Shown here piece after piece: positions 1 to 6,634 of a DNA stretch of 7,836 bases. The position numbers were made by a program, and so were the translations under genes. Location of the stretch: positions 1-7,836 of the forward strand of contig JALWEC010000409.1 of the NCBI GenBank assembly GCA_027036655.1. The letters run 5' to 3'. This DNA comes from Melioribacteraceae bacterium (GTDB lineage Bacteria > Bacteroidota > Ignavibacteria > Ignavibacteriales > Melioribacteraceae). How positions within the stretch are numbered: position 1 is the first letter of the stretch; each line of letters opens with the position of its first letter. The notes under the pieces are model-generated. The model was not told the origin of the DNA. It saw nothing but the letters and a program-made list of their open reading frames with translations, and ran no database searches.

Positions 1-60
1 TGCCACGGCAAAGACGTGAGCTGTCCGAAATATTTCTAAATTTGGTATATATATAGGTTT

Positions 61-126
61 TGAGATTCTTCATTCCGCTTCGCTCCATTCAGAATGACAT
101 ATAAAGTAGGTTATGCAAAGCCTTCT
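61..126 (+). repeat. Composite dispersed repeat, copy 1
   Basis: The unit starts with TGAGATTCTT (61-70), ends its first module with CAGAATGACA (90-99), and after a 9-base spacer carries the 18-base tail GGTTATGCAAAGCCTTCT (109-126). The same three blocks, in the same order and with near-identical spacing, recur at 4249-4338. The ATTCT/AGAAT ends (65-69 and 91-95) can pair as a short stem around a variable centre. This looks like a REP-type intergenic repeat. Nothing in the window encodes a mobilising protein. The two copies sharing an exact 18-mer is direct evidence, and the class assignment is inference. Confidence 0.75.
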
Positions 127-232
127 ACTAAATAAATCAGGTAACCTCGAAGGTCGTTTTATTACTGAATCACGAAAACTAATTTGTAGAAAGCTTTGGA
201 TTTTACCGCAAAAACTCTGTTCTATAAATTTT

Positions 233-262
233 CTGATAAAAGCCGTAGAATTTGGTTATTAT
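233..262 (+). promoter_or_regulatory. Candidate promoter for hpnD-hpnE
   Basis: CTGATA (233-238, four of six matches to TTGACA) and TATTAT (257-262, five of six to TATAAT) are separated by 18 bases. They are the best sigma-70-like pair in the leader, and transcription would begin near 269, about 45 bases before the hpnD start. In AT-rich DNA such a pair arises easily by chance, so this is a weak call based on motif and position only. Confidence 0.28.
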
Positions 263-314
263 ACTGTTTCGATTTAAAAGTTGTTCGTAAACGTTTATTA
301 AAGTCGGATTAAGA

Positions 315-1145
315 ATGCAAAATTTATCTGAGAATAAAAAAAGCAGTTTTTTCTATGCATTCGCATTGCTTCCCAAAAGAAAAAGAGAAGCGATGAACGA
401 TTTTTATACTTTTGCCCACCTCAGCGACGAAATTGCCGACAATACCGAAAAACCTATTGAAGAAAAAAAGAAAGAATTTGCCGATTGGAAAGAACAATTT
501 TATCTCGGGCTGAAAGGGAAATCCCACTTTTATCTTTTAAACCGAATCGGGGACATAATCCGTGAATTTAATCTTGACGTAGAAATATTTAACGATTTAT
601 TTTCCGGAATGGAAGACGATTTAAACGGGGAAAAAATAACCACATTTCTCGAACTGGAAAATTACGCTTACAAAGTCGCTTCCACAATCGGACTGGTGAT
701 TATCGAGATTCTCGGTTATAACAATCCCGACGAGAAAAAGTTTGCCGTAAACTTAGGCAAAGCGCTGCAGATAACGAACATTATGCGCGATGTTAAAAAG
801 GATTATTTTAATTCCCGGATTTATATTCCCGAGGAGATATTTGAAAGATACGGATACTCCGCTTATGCTCTATCCGAACTCAAATACAATGACTCTTTTT
901 TGAAAATTATGAAATCTTTAGGGGAAAAATCTCACAATTTTTTCGACGAAGCGTTTTCTTATTTTGACGATAATGATTATAAAACCCTTTATCCCGCAGT
1001 CGGTATGGGAAAAATTTACTACGAACTTTTGAGAAAAATCGAGGACGGAAACTACAATGTACTTCACAACGACTTTTCCGTTTCCAAGATTAAAAAACTT
1101 TCAATTATTTTTCGGGAAATAATCAAAGGAAAAACCGGAATATGA
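315..1145 (+). CDS. hpnD: Squalene/phytoene synthase family, HpnD type (presqualene diphosphate synthase)
   Basis: This 276-residue protein belongs to the trans-isoprenyl diphosphate head-to-head synthases. Both magnesium-binding aspartate motifs are intact: DEIAD at 38-42 and DVKKD at 159-163. The N-terminal YAFALLPKRKREA block (14-26), the SGMEDDL segment (97-103), the VASTIGL stretch (121-127), SRIYIPEE (167-174) and a C-terminal YxxLLRKIE block (236-243) follow the HpnD layout and length. HpnD condenses two farnesyl diphosphates to presqualene diphosphate, the first step of the bacterial HpnC/D/E squalene route. The SGMEDDL segment and the hpnE partner favour HpnD over HpnC or CrtB, although a CrtM/CrtB-like activity cannot be excluded from sequence alone. 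The ATG is chosen because about ten residues precede the first conserved block, as is usual. The ribosome site is weak (GGA at 306-308). The stop overlaps the hpnE start (ATGA), indicating translational coupling. Confidence 0.85.
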   Translation: MQNLSENKKSSFFYAFALLPKRKREAMNDFYTFAHLSDEIADNTEKPIEEKKKEFADWKEQFYLGLKGKSHFYLLNRIGDIIREFNLDVEIFNDLFSGMEDDLNGEKITTFLELENYAYKVASTIGLVIIEILGYNNPDEKKFAVNLGKALQITNIMRDVKKDYFNSRIYIPEEIFERYGYSAYALSELKYNDSFLKIMKSLGEKSHNFFDEAFSYFDDNDYKTLYPAVGMGKIYYELLRKIEDGNYNVLHNDFSVSKIKKLSIIFREIIKGKTGI

Positions 1146-2440
1146 AATGCGCGGTAATCGGCGGCGGAATCGCGGGACTAAGCGCGGCGGTTTATTTGTC
1201 CGAAGCCGGGAACGACGTTACAATATTTGAAAGCGCCGGAACTCTCGGTGGCAGAATAAAACCCGTAAATTTTCCCGGAAGCGATTTCCCTACTTTTGAC
1301 TACGGACAACACGCTCTTGCAACGGCTTACAAATATACTTTCCGACTTATGAAAAAACTGGGAAGTTATGATCGGTTAAAAATTCCCAATCGCCTTGACA
1401 TAACTTTTATTAAAGATGGTGAACGGGCAAAATTCACAACCGGTTATCTTCCCTATCCTTTCGATTTATTACTCGGAATTTTGGGATTTAAGTTTATTTC
1501 AGGCAGAGAGAGAAGATCTTTAATTAAATTTTTACTTTTTATAAAAAATTCGGACGAATCGTTTTATACTTCAACGGATTTGCTGACATTCTTTTCAAAG
1601 CACAATCAGAGCGATAATCTGATAACCACATTTTGGGATAAAGTTATATTATCGATTTTCAACACTCCCACAATTGACGTTGATCCACAGCTTTTTGTTT
1701 CTACAATGCGAAAATTATTCTTCGATAAGAAGGATAATTTTATTGTTTTTCCGCCGAACAAACCATTATCCGAATTATTAATTTTACCTGCTTTGGATTT
1801 TATTACTTCTCACGGAGGTGATGTACATCTGTCTGAAAGAGTAATCGACTTAATCATCAACGAAAATAATATAACAAAAATAGTAACAGATAAAGATGAA
1901 TATTCCGATTTTGATGTTGTCATTCTTGCGCTTCCGCCTGATAAAGCCGCAAAATTATTCCCCGATTCGGAACTCAAACACAATTTGGAATGTTTCAGGT
2001 TCAGTCCGATTTTAACCGGATATGTTCAGGTAAAAAAACCTTTTTTAAAGGAAAAAATGATAGCTTTGGTAAATTCTAAGATAGATTGGATATTTAATTT
2101 CGGGAATTATTTCTCCGTTGTAGCCAGCGCTAATAAGGAAATTTCCGGTTTAGATAAAAAAGAGCAAAAAAATATAATTTTTTCCGAGTTAAATAAATTT
2201 TTTCCTGTTTTTTCAATTGAGAATGTTTTAGATTTGAAAGTAATAAATGAAAAAAAATCTACAATAATGTCCGATAATCTTATTAACAGATTGAGAGATA
2301 AAATTTACTCACCATACACCAACCTCATTTTTGCAGGCGACTGGACAAATACCGACTTACCCGCCACTATTGAAAGCGCAGTTCTAAGCGGGAAAAATGC
2401 GGCTTGGAGAGTAGAAAATTCTCTCAAATTGTGGACTTAA
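1142..2440 (+). CDS. hpnE: Squalene-associated FAD-dependent desaturase/dehydroxylase, HpnE type
   Basis: This 432-residue flavoprotein of the phytoene desaturase/amine oxidase superfamily is close to full HpnE length. It opens with a dinucleotide-binding fold: VIGGGIAGLSAA (5-16), an acidic E30 closing the second strand, then LGGR (35-38). Features typical of HpnE follow: DYGQHAL (53-59), FWDKVILSIFNTP (164-176), PLSELLILPA (208-217), LALPP (262-266), WIFNFG (316-321), and a C-terminal FAD-binding block with AGDWTNTDLPATIESAV (398-414). In the HpnC/D/E pathway HpnE reductively removes the hydroxyl of hydroxysqualene to give squalene, at or near the inner membrane. The start overlaps the hpnD stop by four bases (ATGA), with AAAGGA at 1125-1130 as the possible ribosome site. 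The middle and later part of the gene is noticeably more AT-rich than the following citrate synthase. A carotenoid desaturase role is the main alternative, but the conserved blocks fit HpnE better. Confidence 0.85.
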   Translation: MKCAVIGGGIAGLSAAVYLSEAGNDVTIFESAGTLGGRIKPVNFPGSDFPTFDYGQHALATAYKYTFRLMKKLGSYDRLKIPNRLDITFIKDGERAKFTTGYLPYPFDLLLGILGFKFISGRERRSLIKFLLFIKNSDESFYTSTDLLTFFSKHNQSDNLITTFWDKVILSIFNTPTIDVDPQLFVSTMRKLFFDKKDNFIVFPPNKPLSELLILPALDFITSHGGDVHLSERVIDLIINENNITKIVTDKDEYSDFDVVILALPPDKAAKLFPDSELKHNLECFRFSPILTGYVQVKKPFLKEKMIALVNSKIDWIFNFGNYFSVVASANKEISGLDKKEQKNIIFSELNKFFPVFSIENVLDLKVINEKKSTIMSDNLINRLRDKIYSPYTNLIFAGDWTNTDLPATIESAVLSGKNAAWRVENSLKLWT

Positions 2441-2468
2441 TTACACTAACTAAAAGAATAAAAATATT

Positions 2469-2473
2469 GGAGG
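2469..2473 (+). promoter_or_regulatory. Strong Shine-Dalgarno site for citrate synthase
   Basis: GGAGG lies four bases before the ATG at 2478. It is the only perfect Shine-Dalgarno core found in front of a gene in this window, and it fixes the citrate synthase start. The contrast with the weak or absent sites of the other four genes suggests higher translation of this enzyme. Confidence 0.8.
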
Positions 2474-2477
2474 ATTT

Positions 2478-3782
2478 ATGTCAGACCTAAAAGAAAAACT
2501 TCGTGAAAAGATTGAAGGCTGGCGTCCCAGAACCGCCAAATTGGCTAAAGAGTACGGCGACGTAAAAGTCGGTGATGTAACCATAGCTCAAGTTATCGGC
2601 GGTATGAGAGGGGTTAAAGGATTGGTTACGGATATTTCTTATCTCGATCCTTTCGAAGGTATCAGATTCAGAGGTTACACTATTCCCGAAACATTGGAAA
2701 AACTGCCTAAAGTTCCCGGCGGCGAAATGCCATACGACGAAGGCTTTTTCTATCTCTTGTTAACGGGCGAAATTCCTACCGAAGACGACGTTAAAGCTGT
2801 AGCGGAAGAATTCAAAAACAGAAAAGACGTTCCCGAGTATGTATTTGACATAATCAGAGCGATGCCGAAAGATTCACATCCAATGGCAATGTTTGCAACC
2901 GCAGTTTTGGCTTTGGAAAAAGAATCTGTATTTGTAAAAGAATACAACGCCGGATTAAACAAAATGGATTATTGGGACCCTACTTACGAAGACGCAATGA
3001 ACCTTCTCGCAAAATTGCCTCAGATTGCGGCTTTCATCTATCGTTGGAAATATAAAGATGGCGATATTATTCCTTCCGATCCGCATCTTGATTTCGGCGG
3101 AAACTTTGCTCACATGATGGGCATCGACAAACCTTACGACGATGTTGCAAGATTATATTTCTTACTTCATTCCGATCACGAAAGCGGAAACGTAAGCGCC
3201 CACACAGGGCACTTGATTGCTAGCGCTTTGTCAGATGTTTATTATGCAATCTCCGGAATGTTAGACGGTTTGGCAGGTCCTCTCCACGGATTGGCAAACC
3301 AAGAAGTATTGCGCTGGATTCAGGGCGTAAAAGAAAAAATGGGCGACAGAGTTCCTACTGAAGAAGAAATGAAAAAATTCGTTTGGGATACTTTGAACTC
3401 CGGTCAGGTTATTCCCGGATACGGACATGCCGTATTAAGAAAAACCGACCCGCGTTATCAAGCGCAGAGAGAATTCTGCTTGAAGCACTTGCCCGACGAC
3501 CCGCTGTTCAAATATGTTGATGTCCTTTACAAAGTAGTTCCGCCGATTCTGAAAGAACACGGAAAGGCAAAGAATCCGTGGCCTAACGTTGACGCACAAT
3601 CAGGCGTTATTCAGTGGTACTACGGAGTTAAAGAATACGACTTCTACACAGTGCTATTCGGAGTAGGTCGTGCATTTGGCATTCTTGCAAATATTATTTG
3701 GGATCGCGGATTAGGTTATCCGATTGAGCGTCCTAAATCATTGACCACCGATATGTTGGAAGAAATTGCAGGAATCAAATAA
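2478..3782 (+). CDS. gltA: Citrate (Si)-synthase, mitochondrial/eukaryote-like type
   Basis: This enzyme condenses acetyl-CoA and oxaloacetate to citrate, the entry step of the TCA cycle, in the cytoplasm. The 434-residue protein matches mature animal citrate synthase almost residue for residue at the active site. H270 (in GPLHGLANQ), H317 (in PGYGHAVLRKTDPR) and D372 (in NVDAQSG) correspond to the catalytic H274, H320 and D375 of the pig enzyme. H234, R326, R398 and R418 (in ERPKS) correspond to oxaloacetate and citrate ligands. The LHSDHESGNVSAHT block (230-243) and the length resemble the eukaryotic family, also reported from Geobacteraceae, rather than the hexameric NADH-regulated E. coli type. 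A histidine usually found after NVDA is glutamine here (Q374). The gene follows hpnE by 37 bp, is more GC-rich in codon use, has a strong ribosome site and ends at an intrinsic terminator. It may be read through from hpnDE or have its own promoter inside hpnE. Confidence 0.96.
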   Translation: MSDLKEKLREKIEGWRPRTAKLAKEYGDVKVGDVTIAQVIGGMRGVKGLVTDISYLDPFEGIRFRGYTIPETLEKLPKVPGGEMPYDEGFFYLLLTGEIPTEDDVKAVAEEFKNRKDVPEYVFDIIRAMPKDSHPMAMFATAVLALEKESVFVKEYNAGLNKMDYWDPTYEDAMNLLAKLPQIAAFIYRWKYKDGDIIPSDPHLDFGGNFAHMMGIDKPYDDVARLYFLLHSDHESGNVSAHTGHLIASALSDVYYAISGMLDGLAGPLHGLANQEVLRWIQGVKEKMGDRVPTEEEMKKFVWDTLNSGQVIPGYGHAVLRKTDPRYQAQREFCLKHLPDDPLFKYVDVLYKVVPPILKEHGKAKNPWPNVDAQSGVIQWYYGVKEYDFYTVLFGVGRAFGILANIIWDRGLGYPIERPKSLTTDMLEEIAGIK

Positions 3783-3810
3783 GAAGAGTTATTTAATTCT
3801 CAGATAAATT

Positions 3811-3846
3811 AAAAGCCGGGTAGATTATCTATCCGGCTTTTTTTTT
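3811..3846 (+). terminator. Intrinsic terminator after citrate synthase
   Basis: The ten-pair stem 3815-3824 / 3828-3837 has a TTA loop (3825-3827) and one G-T wobble (3820/3832), and its base is AAGCCGG/CCGGCTT. A run of nine T follows on the plus strand (3838-3846), and an A-run precedes the stem, so paired extension to 3811/3841 is possible. It begins about 30 bases after the citrate synthase stop and ends the plus-strand transcription unit. The A-run would give a weaker T-tract on the minus strand, so modest bidirectional use for the convergent unit is possible. Confidence 0.92.
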
Positions 3847-3982
3847 AGAGACTATTGCAAAACACAAAATTTTCATAGCGAGGCATAACCTACGACAGGG
3901 ATTAGTCCATTGGCGTTTAGCGTTCAGTTGTTTATAGTGGCAGATTTTGACTAGCACAGCGAGGAAAATTCTCGTAGCTTTT

Positions 3983-4012
3983 GTTTAGAATAGTTTAGAG
4001 CAGTTTAGTTTG
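3983..4012 (+). repeat. Three 10-nt tandem units starting GTTTAG
   Basis: GTTTAGAATA, GTTTAGAGCA and GTTTAGTTTG follow each other without gaps (3983-3992, 3993-4002, 4003-4012). The first six bases are identical in all three and the last four vary. This is seen directly. With so few units in AT-rich DNA it may be slippage or chance, and no function is proposed. Confidence 0.55.
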
Positions 4013-4034
4013 TCGTGTCTGAGTGAATTATCTA

Positions 4035-4161
4035 TCTTGAACTATGATGATTATTTATGATTCACTGATGACCATGATTGAAAAGGAATAAAGGTTAAGA
4101 GAGGGGAAATTTGAAAAATCATGGAAATCGTATAATCACGAAAATTATGATTCGTTCAAGA
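4035..4161. repeat. 127-bp imperfect inverted repeat with perfect 8-bp ends
   Basis: Two 45-base arms (4035-4079 and 4117-4161) are inverted relatives with no gaps. The outer ends TCTTGAAC/GTTCAAGA and the inner ends CCATGATT/AATCATGG pair perfectly. By hand alignment 29 of 45 positions match, and the central 37 bases (4080-4116) form the loop. No transposase or other reading frame lies inside. It could be a decayed miniature inverted-repeat element or an intergenic structured repeat. The arms are made of related ATCAT/ATGAT words, so some of the match may come from low sequence complexity. Confidence 0.6.
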
Positions 4162-4248
4162 CAATCAGAACAAATCATAAAAAATCTGCGTAATCAGCGT
4201 CCAATTTACCAACCGCAAATACGCTAATCTGAAGATAATTTTCGGCTC

Positions 4249-4338
4249 TGAGATTCTTCTCCCGCTAAGTTTATCCCGACTGTTTCTTGTTGGGGGCGGG
4301 ATCAGAATGACACATTATGGGGTTATGCAAAGCCTTCT
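4249..4338 (+). repeat. Composite dispersed repeat, copy 2
   Basis: TGAGATTCTT (4249-4258), CAGAATGACA (4303-4312) and the 18-base tail GGTTATGCAAAGCCTTCT (4321-4338) repeat the blocks of 61-126. The interior is longer here and forms a stem: 4253-4265 pairs with 4296-4308 (11 of 13), and ATCCCG (4273-4278) offers an alternative partner for CGGGAT (4297-4302). The tail ends one base before the stop codon of the minus-strand penicillin-binding protein gene, so the hairpin would sit in the 3' end of that mRNA. There is no T-run on the minus strand after the stem, so it is not a canonical intrinsic terminator, although it could protect the transcript end. Confidence 0.75.
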
Positions 4339-4339
4339 T

Positions 4340-6634
4340 TTATTTAATCTCAATCGCTCTGTGAGTTCCGGAGCTGTCGAAGTACATATATTTATCAAAC
4401 AACTTAACTTCGGCGTCTCTTTCATAATTAAAAGGCGGAGGAATATCTTCCACCTTAATTAAATCGGTTACAACTCCGGAGTTACAATCATCAGAGACTA
4501 ACCTCGGATTTCCGTATTCGTATATTGATTCCTTGCAGAAATCAACATAAGCAACCGAACCGTCGTCCGGCATTTGGAAGTTATCTCCTGTAAGATTAAA
4601 ATCATCCTTCCGTTCATAAACTTTCTTCATGAATAATGCCCAAACCGGCAGCGCGCATTTAGCTCCGGTTCCTTTCATATCTTTAAAAGTTATTCTTTGA
4701 TCGTCAAACCCGGTCCAAACTCCGCATACCAAATCGCTTGTAAATCCGATAAACCAGGCGTCTGCAAAGTTTTGAGTAGTTCCCGTTTTACCTGCCGCGG
4801 GAATCGTAAAGCCGTATTTGCTTCTTACGTGGTAACCGGTTCCCGCATTGATAACCGACTGTAGCATATTAGTAATTATGTAATCGGTGCCAACGGAAAT
4901 TGCCTCGCGCGATTTCGGAATGAAATTGGCGATTAAAATTCCATCCTTATCCTCAACTTGTTTAATTGAAGAAGGCTCAACGTAAATTCCTTTATTGGCG
5001 AGAGTTGAGAAAACGGAAACCATCTCAAGAGGCGTAACCTGAGTAGCGCCGAGAGTAATCGCAGGATATAAATCGAGTTTGCTTTTGATACCGAGCCGAC
5101 GGGCTAACTTGCCTATTTGCCAAAGTTCTACGTGCCCTTCTATTACAAGGCGCGCAGCTATGATATTTTTTGATTTTCTAAGTCCGTCGCGGAGCGTCAT
5201 GAACCCGCCCGTATCTTTATTGTAGTTCTGCGGACTCCAGCCGTTGTAATCAAAACGCTGATTTAAAATCGGGTACGCGGGATAAAGTCCGTTTTCAATC
5301 GCGGCGGTATAAATTATCGGTTTGAAGCAGGAGCCGGGCTGTCTGTAAATTTGCGTTACATGGTTTAAACCGTAATAATCCTTTTTGTTGCGCCCGCCGA
5401 TAAGAGCTTTAATTTCTCCGGTTTTCGGATCAAGCACAACTACGCCGACCTGGACTTTCGTCTTGGCGCTCATTATCGAATCTACAAAAGGAATGTTGTT
5501 TTTCAGTTTGTGGTAAACTCTTATCTTTTCCTCCGCCGTAGAAGCATTTTTGTAATTCGACGAACCTTTAATATTCTCATCCAAAATCTGGTTATACAAA
5601 TCTTGGTGCTTTTTCCAACTCCAACTTCTATCAAACATTTTCTGAAGCTGCGGCAAGTATTCGTCAACGGCGTCGCGGGCAAGCTGCTGCATACGGGAAT
5701 CGAGAGTTGTGTTAATTGTTAAGCCGTCCTTATACAGATTGAAATCTCTTTTCTTGGAAAGAGACGACATCTGTTGACGAACGAACTCAAGGAATTTCGG
5801 GGCAAGCTCGCTCTTAAAACCTTTTCTTATCTTTTCCATTGAAATTCGTATCGGCTCTTTACTGTAACGATGAAATTCCTTTTCCGTTAAATAGCCTACA
5901 GCTACCATGTTATGCATAATCAAATTTCTTCTGAACATCGCGCGATTGTAGTGCCTTACAGGGTTGTAGTAGGCGGGAGATTTCAGTTGGGCGACAAGAA
6001 GCGCCGCTTCCGGAACAGTTAAGTCCTGCGGTTTTTTATTAAAATAAGTTTTAGCCGCCATCCCGATTCCGTACGCCCCGTTGCCAAAATAAGACTCGTT
6101 AAAATACATCTGCAAGATTTCCTGCTTAGTGTAATTCCGCTCAATCTGAACGGCGGTAATCCACTCCCTTATTTTTCTTATTCCGGTCTGGAAAAGAGTT
6201 TCCCGCTTCCCTTTAAATGAGTAAAGATTTTTAGCAAGCTGTTGCGTTATCGTGCTTCCGCCTTCGCGGCGTCCCATTACGATATTTTTTATCATCGCTT
6301 TTACAAAACGCTCAAGGTCAACTCCCCAATGCTCGTAAAACTTTCTGTCTTCGGTGGCTACAAGCGCTTCTATTGCAACTTTCGGGATGCTGTCGTAAGG
6401 CGTCTCAACTCTGTTCTGCACAAAAAAACTTCCGATAAGTTTCCCGTCCTGGCTGAAAACATTGCTCGATAAATCCTGCTTGGGATTTTCAAGCTGATTC
6501 AGAGATGGTAAATCGGAACTTACCAGCTGTACGAACCAGAATATGCCGGCAATAACGACGACAACCAGCCCCAAAGAAATTCCCAGCAAAATGCCTTTGC
6601 TGTGTTTCTTTTTTTGTTTTTTCTTCTTACTCAT
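4340..6634 (-). CDS. mrcA: Class A penicillin-binding protein (PBP1A family), bifunctional glycosyltransferase/transpeptidase
   Basis: This protein polymerises lipid II into glycan strands and crosslinks the peptides in the periplasm. The 764-residue product starts with a lysine-rich cytoplasmic tail (3-13) and one membrane anchor (about 14-38). The GT51 domain (about 55-240) has the catalytic E95 in EDRKFYEHWGVD, GGSTITQQLAKN (125-136), E172 in TKQEILQMYFN and GAYGIGMAAKTYF (186-198). The transpeptidase domain (about 390-670) has the nucleophile S435 and K438 in PGSCFKP, S488-K489-N490 as the SxN motif, and K616-T617-G618-T619 as the KTG motif, so both activities appear intact. The exported part carries five cysteines (436, 637, 660, 700, 717). 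C436 lies inside the SxxK motif, and C700/C717 in the short C-terminal tail could pair. The start overlaps the lpxH stop by eight bases and no good ribosome site is near, suggesting coupling. The exact paralogue (PBP1a, 1b or 1c equivalent) cannot be fixed from sequence alone. Confidence 0.95.
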   Translation of the reverse strand: MSKKKKQKKKHSKGILLGISLGLVVVVIAGIFWFVQLVSSDLPSLNQLENPKQDLSSNVFSQDGKLIGSFFVQNRVETPYDSIPKVAIEALVATEDRKFYEHWGVDLERFVKAMIKNIVMGRREGGSTITQQLAKNLYSFKGKRETLFQTGIRKIREWITAVQIERNYTKQEILQMYFNESYFGNGAYGIGMAAKTYFNKKPQDLTVPEAALLVAQLKSPAYYNPVRHYNRAMFRRNLIMHNMVAVGYLTEKEFHRYSKEPIRISMEKIRKGFKSELAPKFLEFVRQQMSSLSKKRDFNLYKDGLTINTTLDSRMQQLARDAVDEYLPQLQKMFDRSWSWKKHQDLYNQILDENIKGSSNYKNASTAEEKIRVYHKLKNNIPFVDSIMSAKTKVQVGVVVLDPKTGEIKALIGGRNKKDYYGLNHVTQIYRQPGSCFKPIIYTAAIENGLYPAYPILNQRFDYNGWSPQNYNKDTGGFMTLRDGLRKSKNIIAARLVIEGHVELWQIGKLARRLGIKSKLDLYPAITLGATQVTPLEMVSVFSTLANKGIYVEPSSIKQVEDKDGILIANFIPKSREAISVGTDYIITNMLQSVINAGTGYHVRSKYGFTIPAAGKTGTTQNFADAWFIGFTSDLVCGVWTGFDDQRITFKDMKGTGAKCALPVWALFMKKVYERKDDFNLTGDNFQMPDDGSVAYVDFCKESIYEYGNPRLVSDDCNSGVVTDLIKVEDIPPPFNYERDAEVKLFDKYMYFDSSGTHRAIEIK

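Larger units (their letters stand above)
1..314. other. Non-coding leader upstream of the squalene module
   Basis: No open reading frame with coding character was found here on either strand. The first 39 bases are open in frame 1 and end in TAA at 37-39, so the extreme 3' end of an upstream gene cannot be excluded, but twelve codons are not enough to name anything. A (TA)5 run lies at 46-55. A dispersed repeat (61-126) and a weak candidate promoter (233-262) are listed separately. The segments 115-128 and 186-199 are inverted relatives of each other (12 of 14 positions match), so a transcript crossing this region could fold. The spacing to the hpnD start leaves room for an untranslated leader of about 45 bases if the candidate promoter is real. 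Confidence 0.6.
3847..4339. other. Repeat-rich convergent intergenic region without genes
   Basis: About 490 bp separate the citrate synthase terminator from the stop codon of the opposing penicillin-binding protein gene. No reading frame with coding character was found. From left to right it holds two AGCGAGG-containing segments (3874-3883 and 3955-3964, nine of ten bases alike), a GTTTAG tandem (3983-4012), a 127-bp imperfect inverted repeat (4035-4161), a segment rich in the related words GCGTAATCAGCGT and CGCAAATACGCTAATC (4188-4229), and the second composite dispersed repeat (4249-4338). The sequence GCATAACCTAC at 3883-3893 is an inverted 11-base match to part of the repeat tail at 107-117. 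The whole stretch looks like accumulated decayed repeats. Confidence 0.7.

Noticed and set aside
1..39. 3' end of an upstream coding sequence
   Set aside because: Frame 1 is open for twelve codons to a TAA, but that is too short to distinguish from chance and the encoded residues match nothing recognisable.
2750..2962. Minus-strand frame inside citrate synthase
   Set aside because: It lies opposite a well-conserved enzyme gene, is serine/alanine-rich from codon shadowing and has no supporting signal. The minus-strand frame at 324-527 inside hpnD is rejected for the same reason.
315..3782. Carotenoid gene cluster (crtB/crtI)
   Set aside because: The first two genes carry HpnD- and HpnE-specific blocks and lengths. 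No cyclase, ketolase or longer CrtI-type desaturase is present.
5510..5722. Plus-strand frames inside the PBP gene (also 6242-6472 and 6543-6824)
   Set aside because: They are antisense to strongly conserved catalytic regions of the PBP or to lpxH and have no motif or ribosome site. They are best explained as shadows of the real genes.
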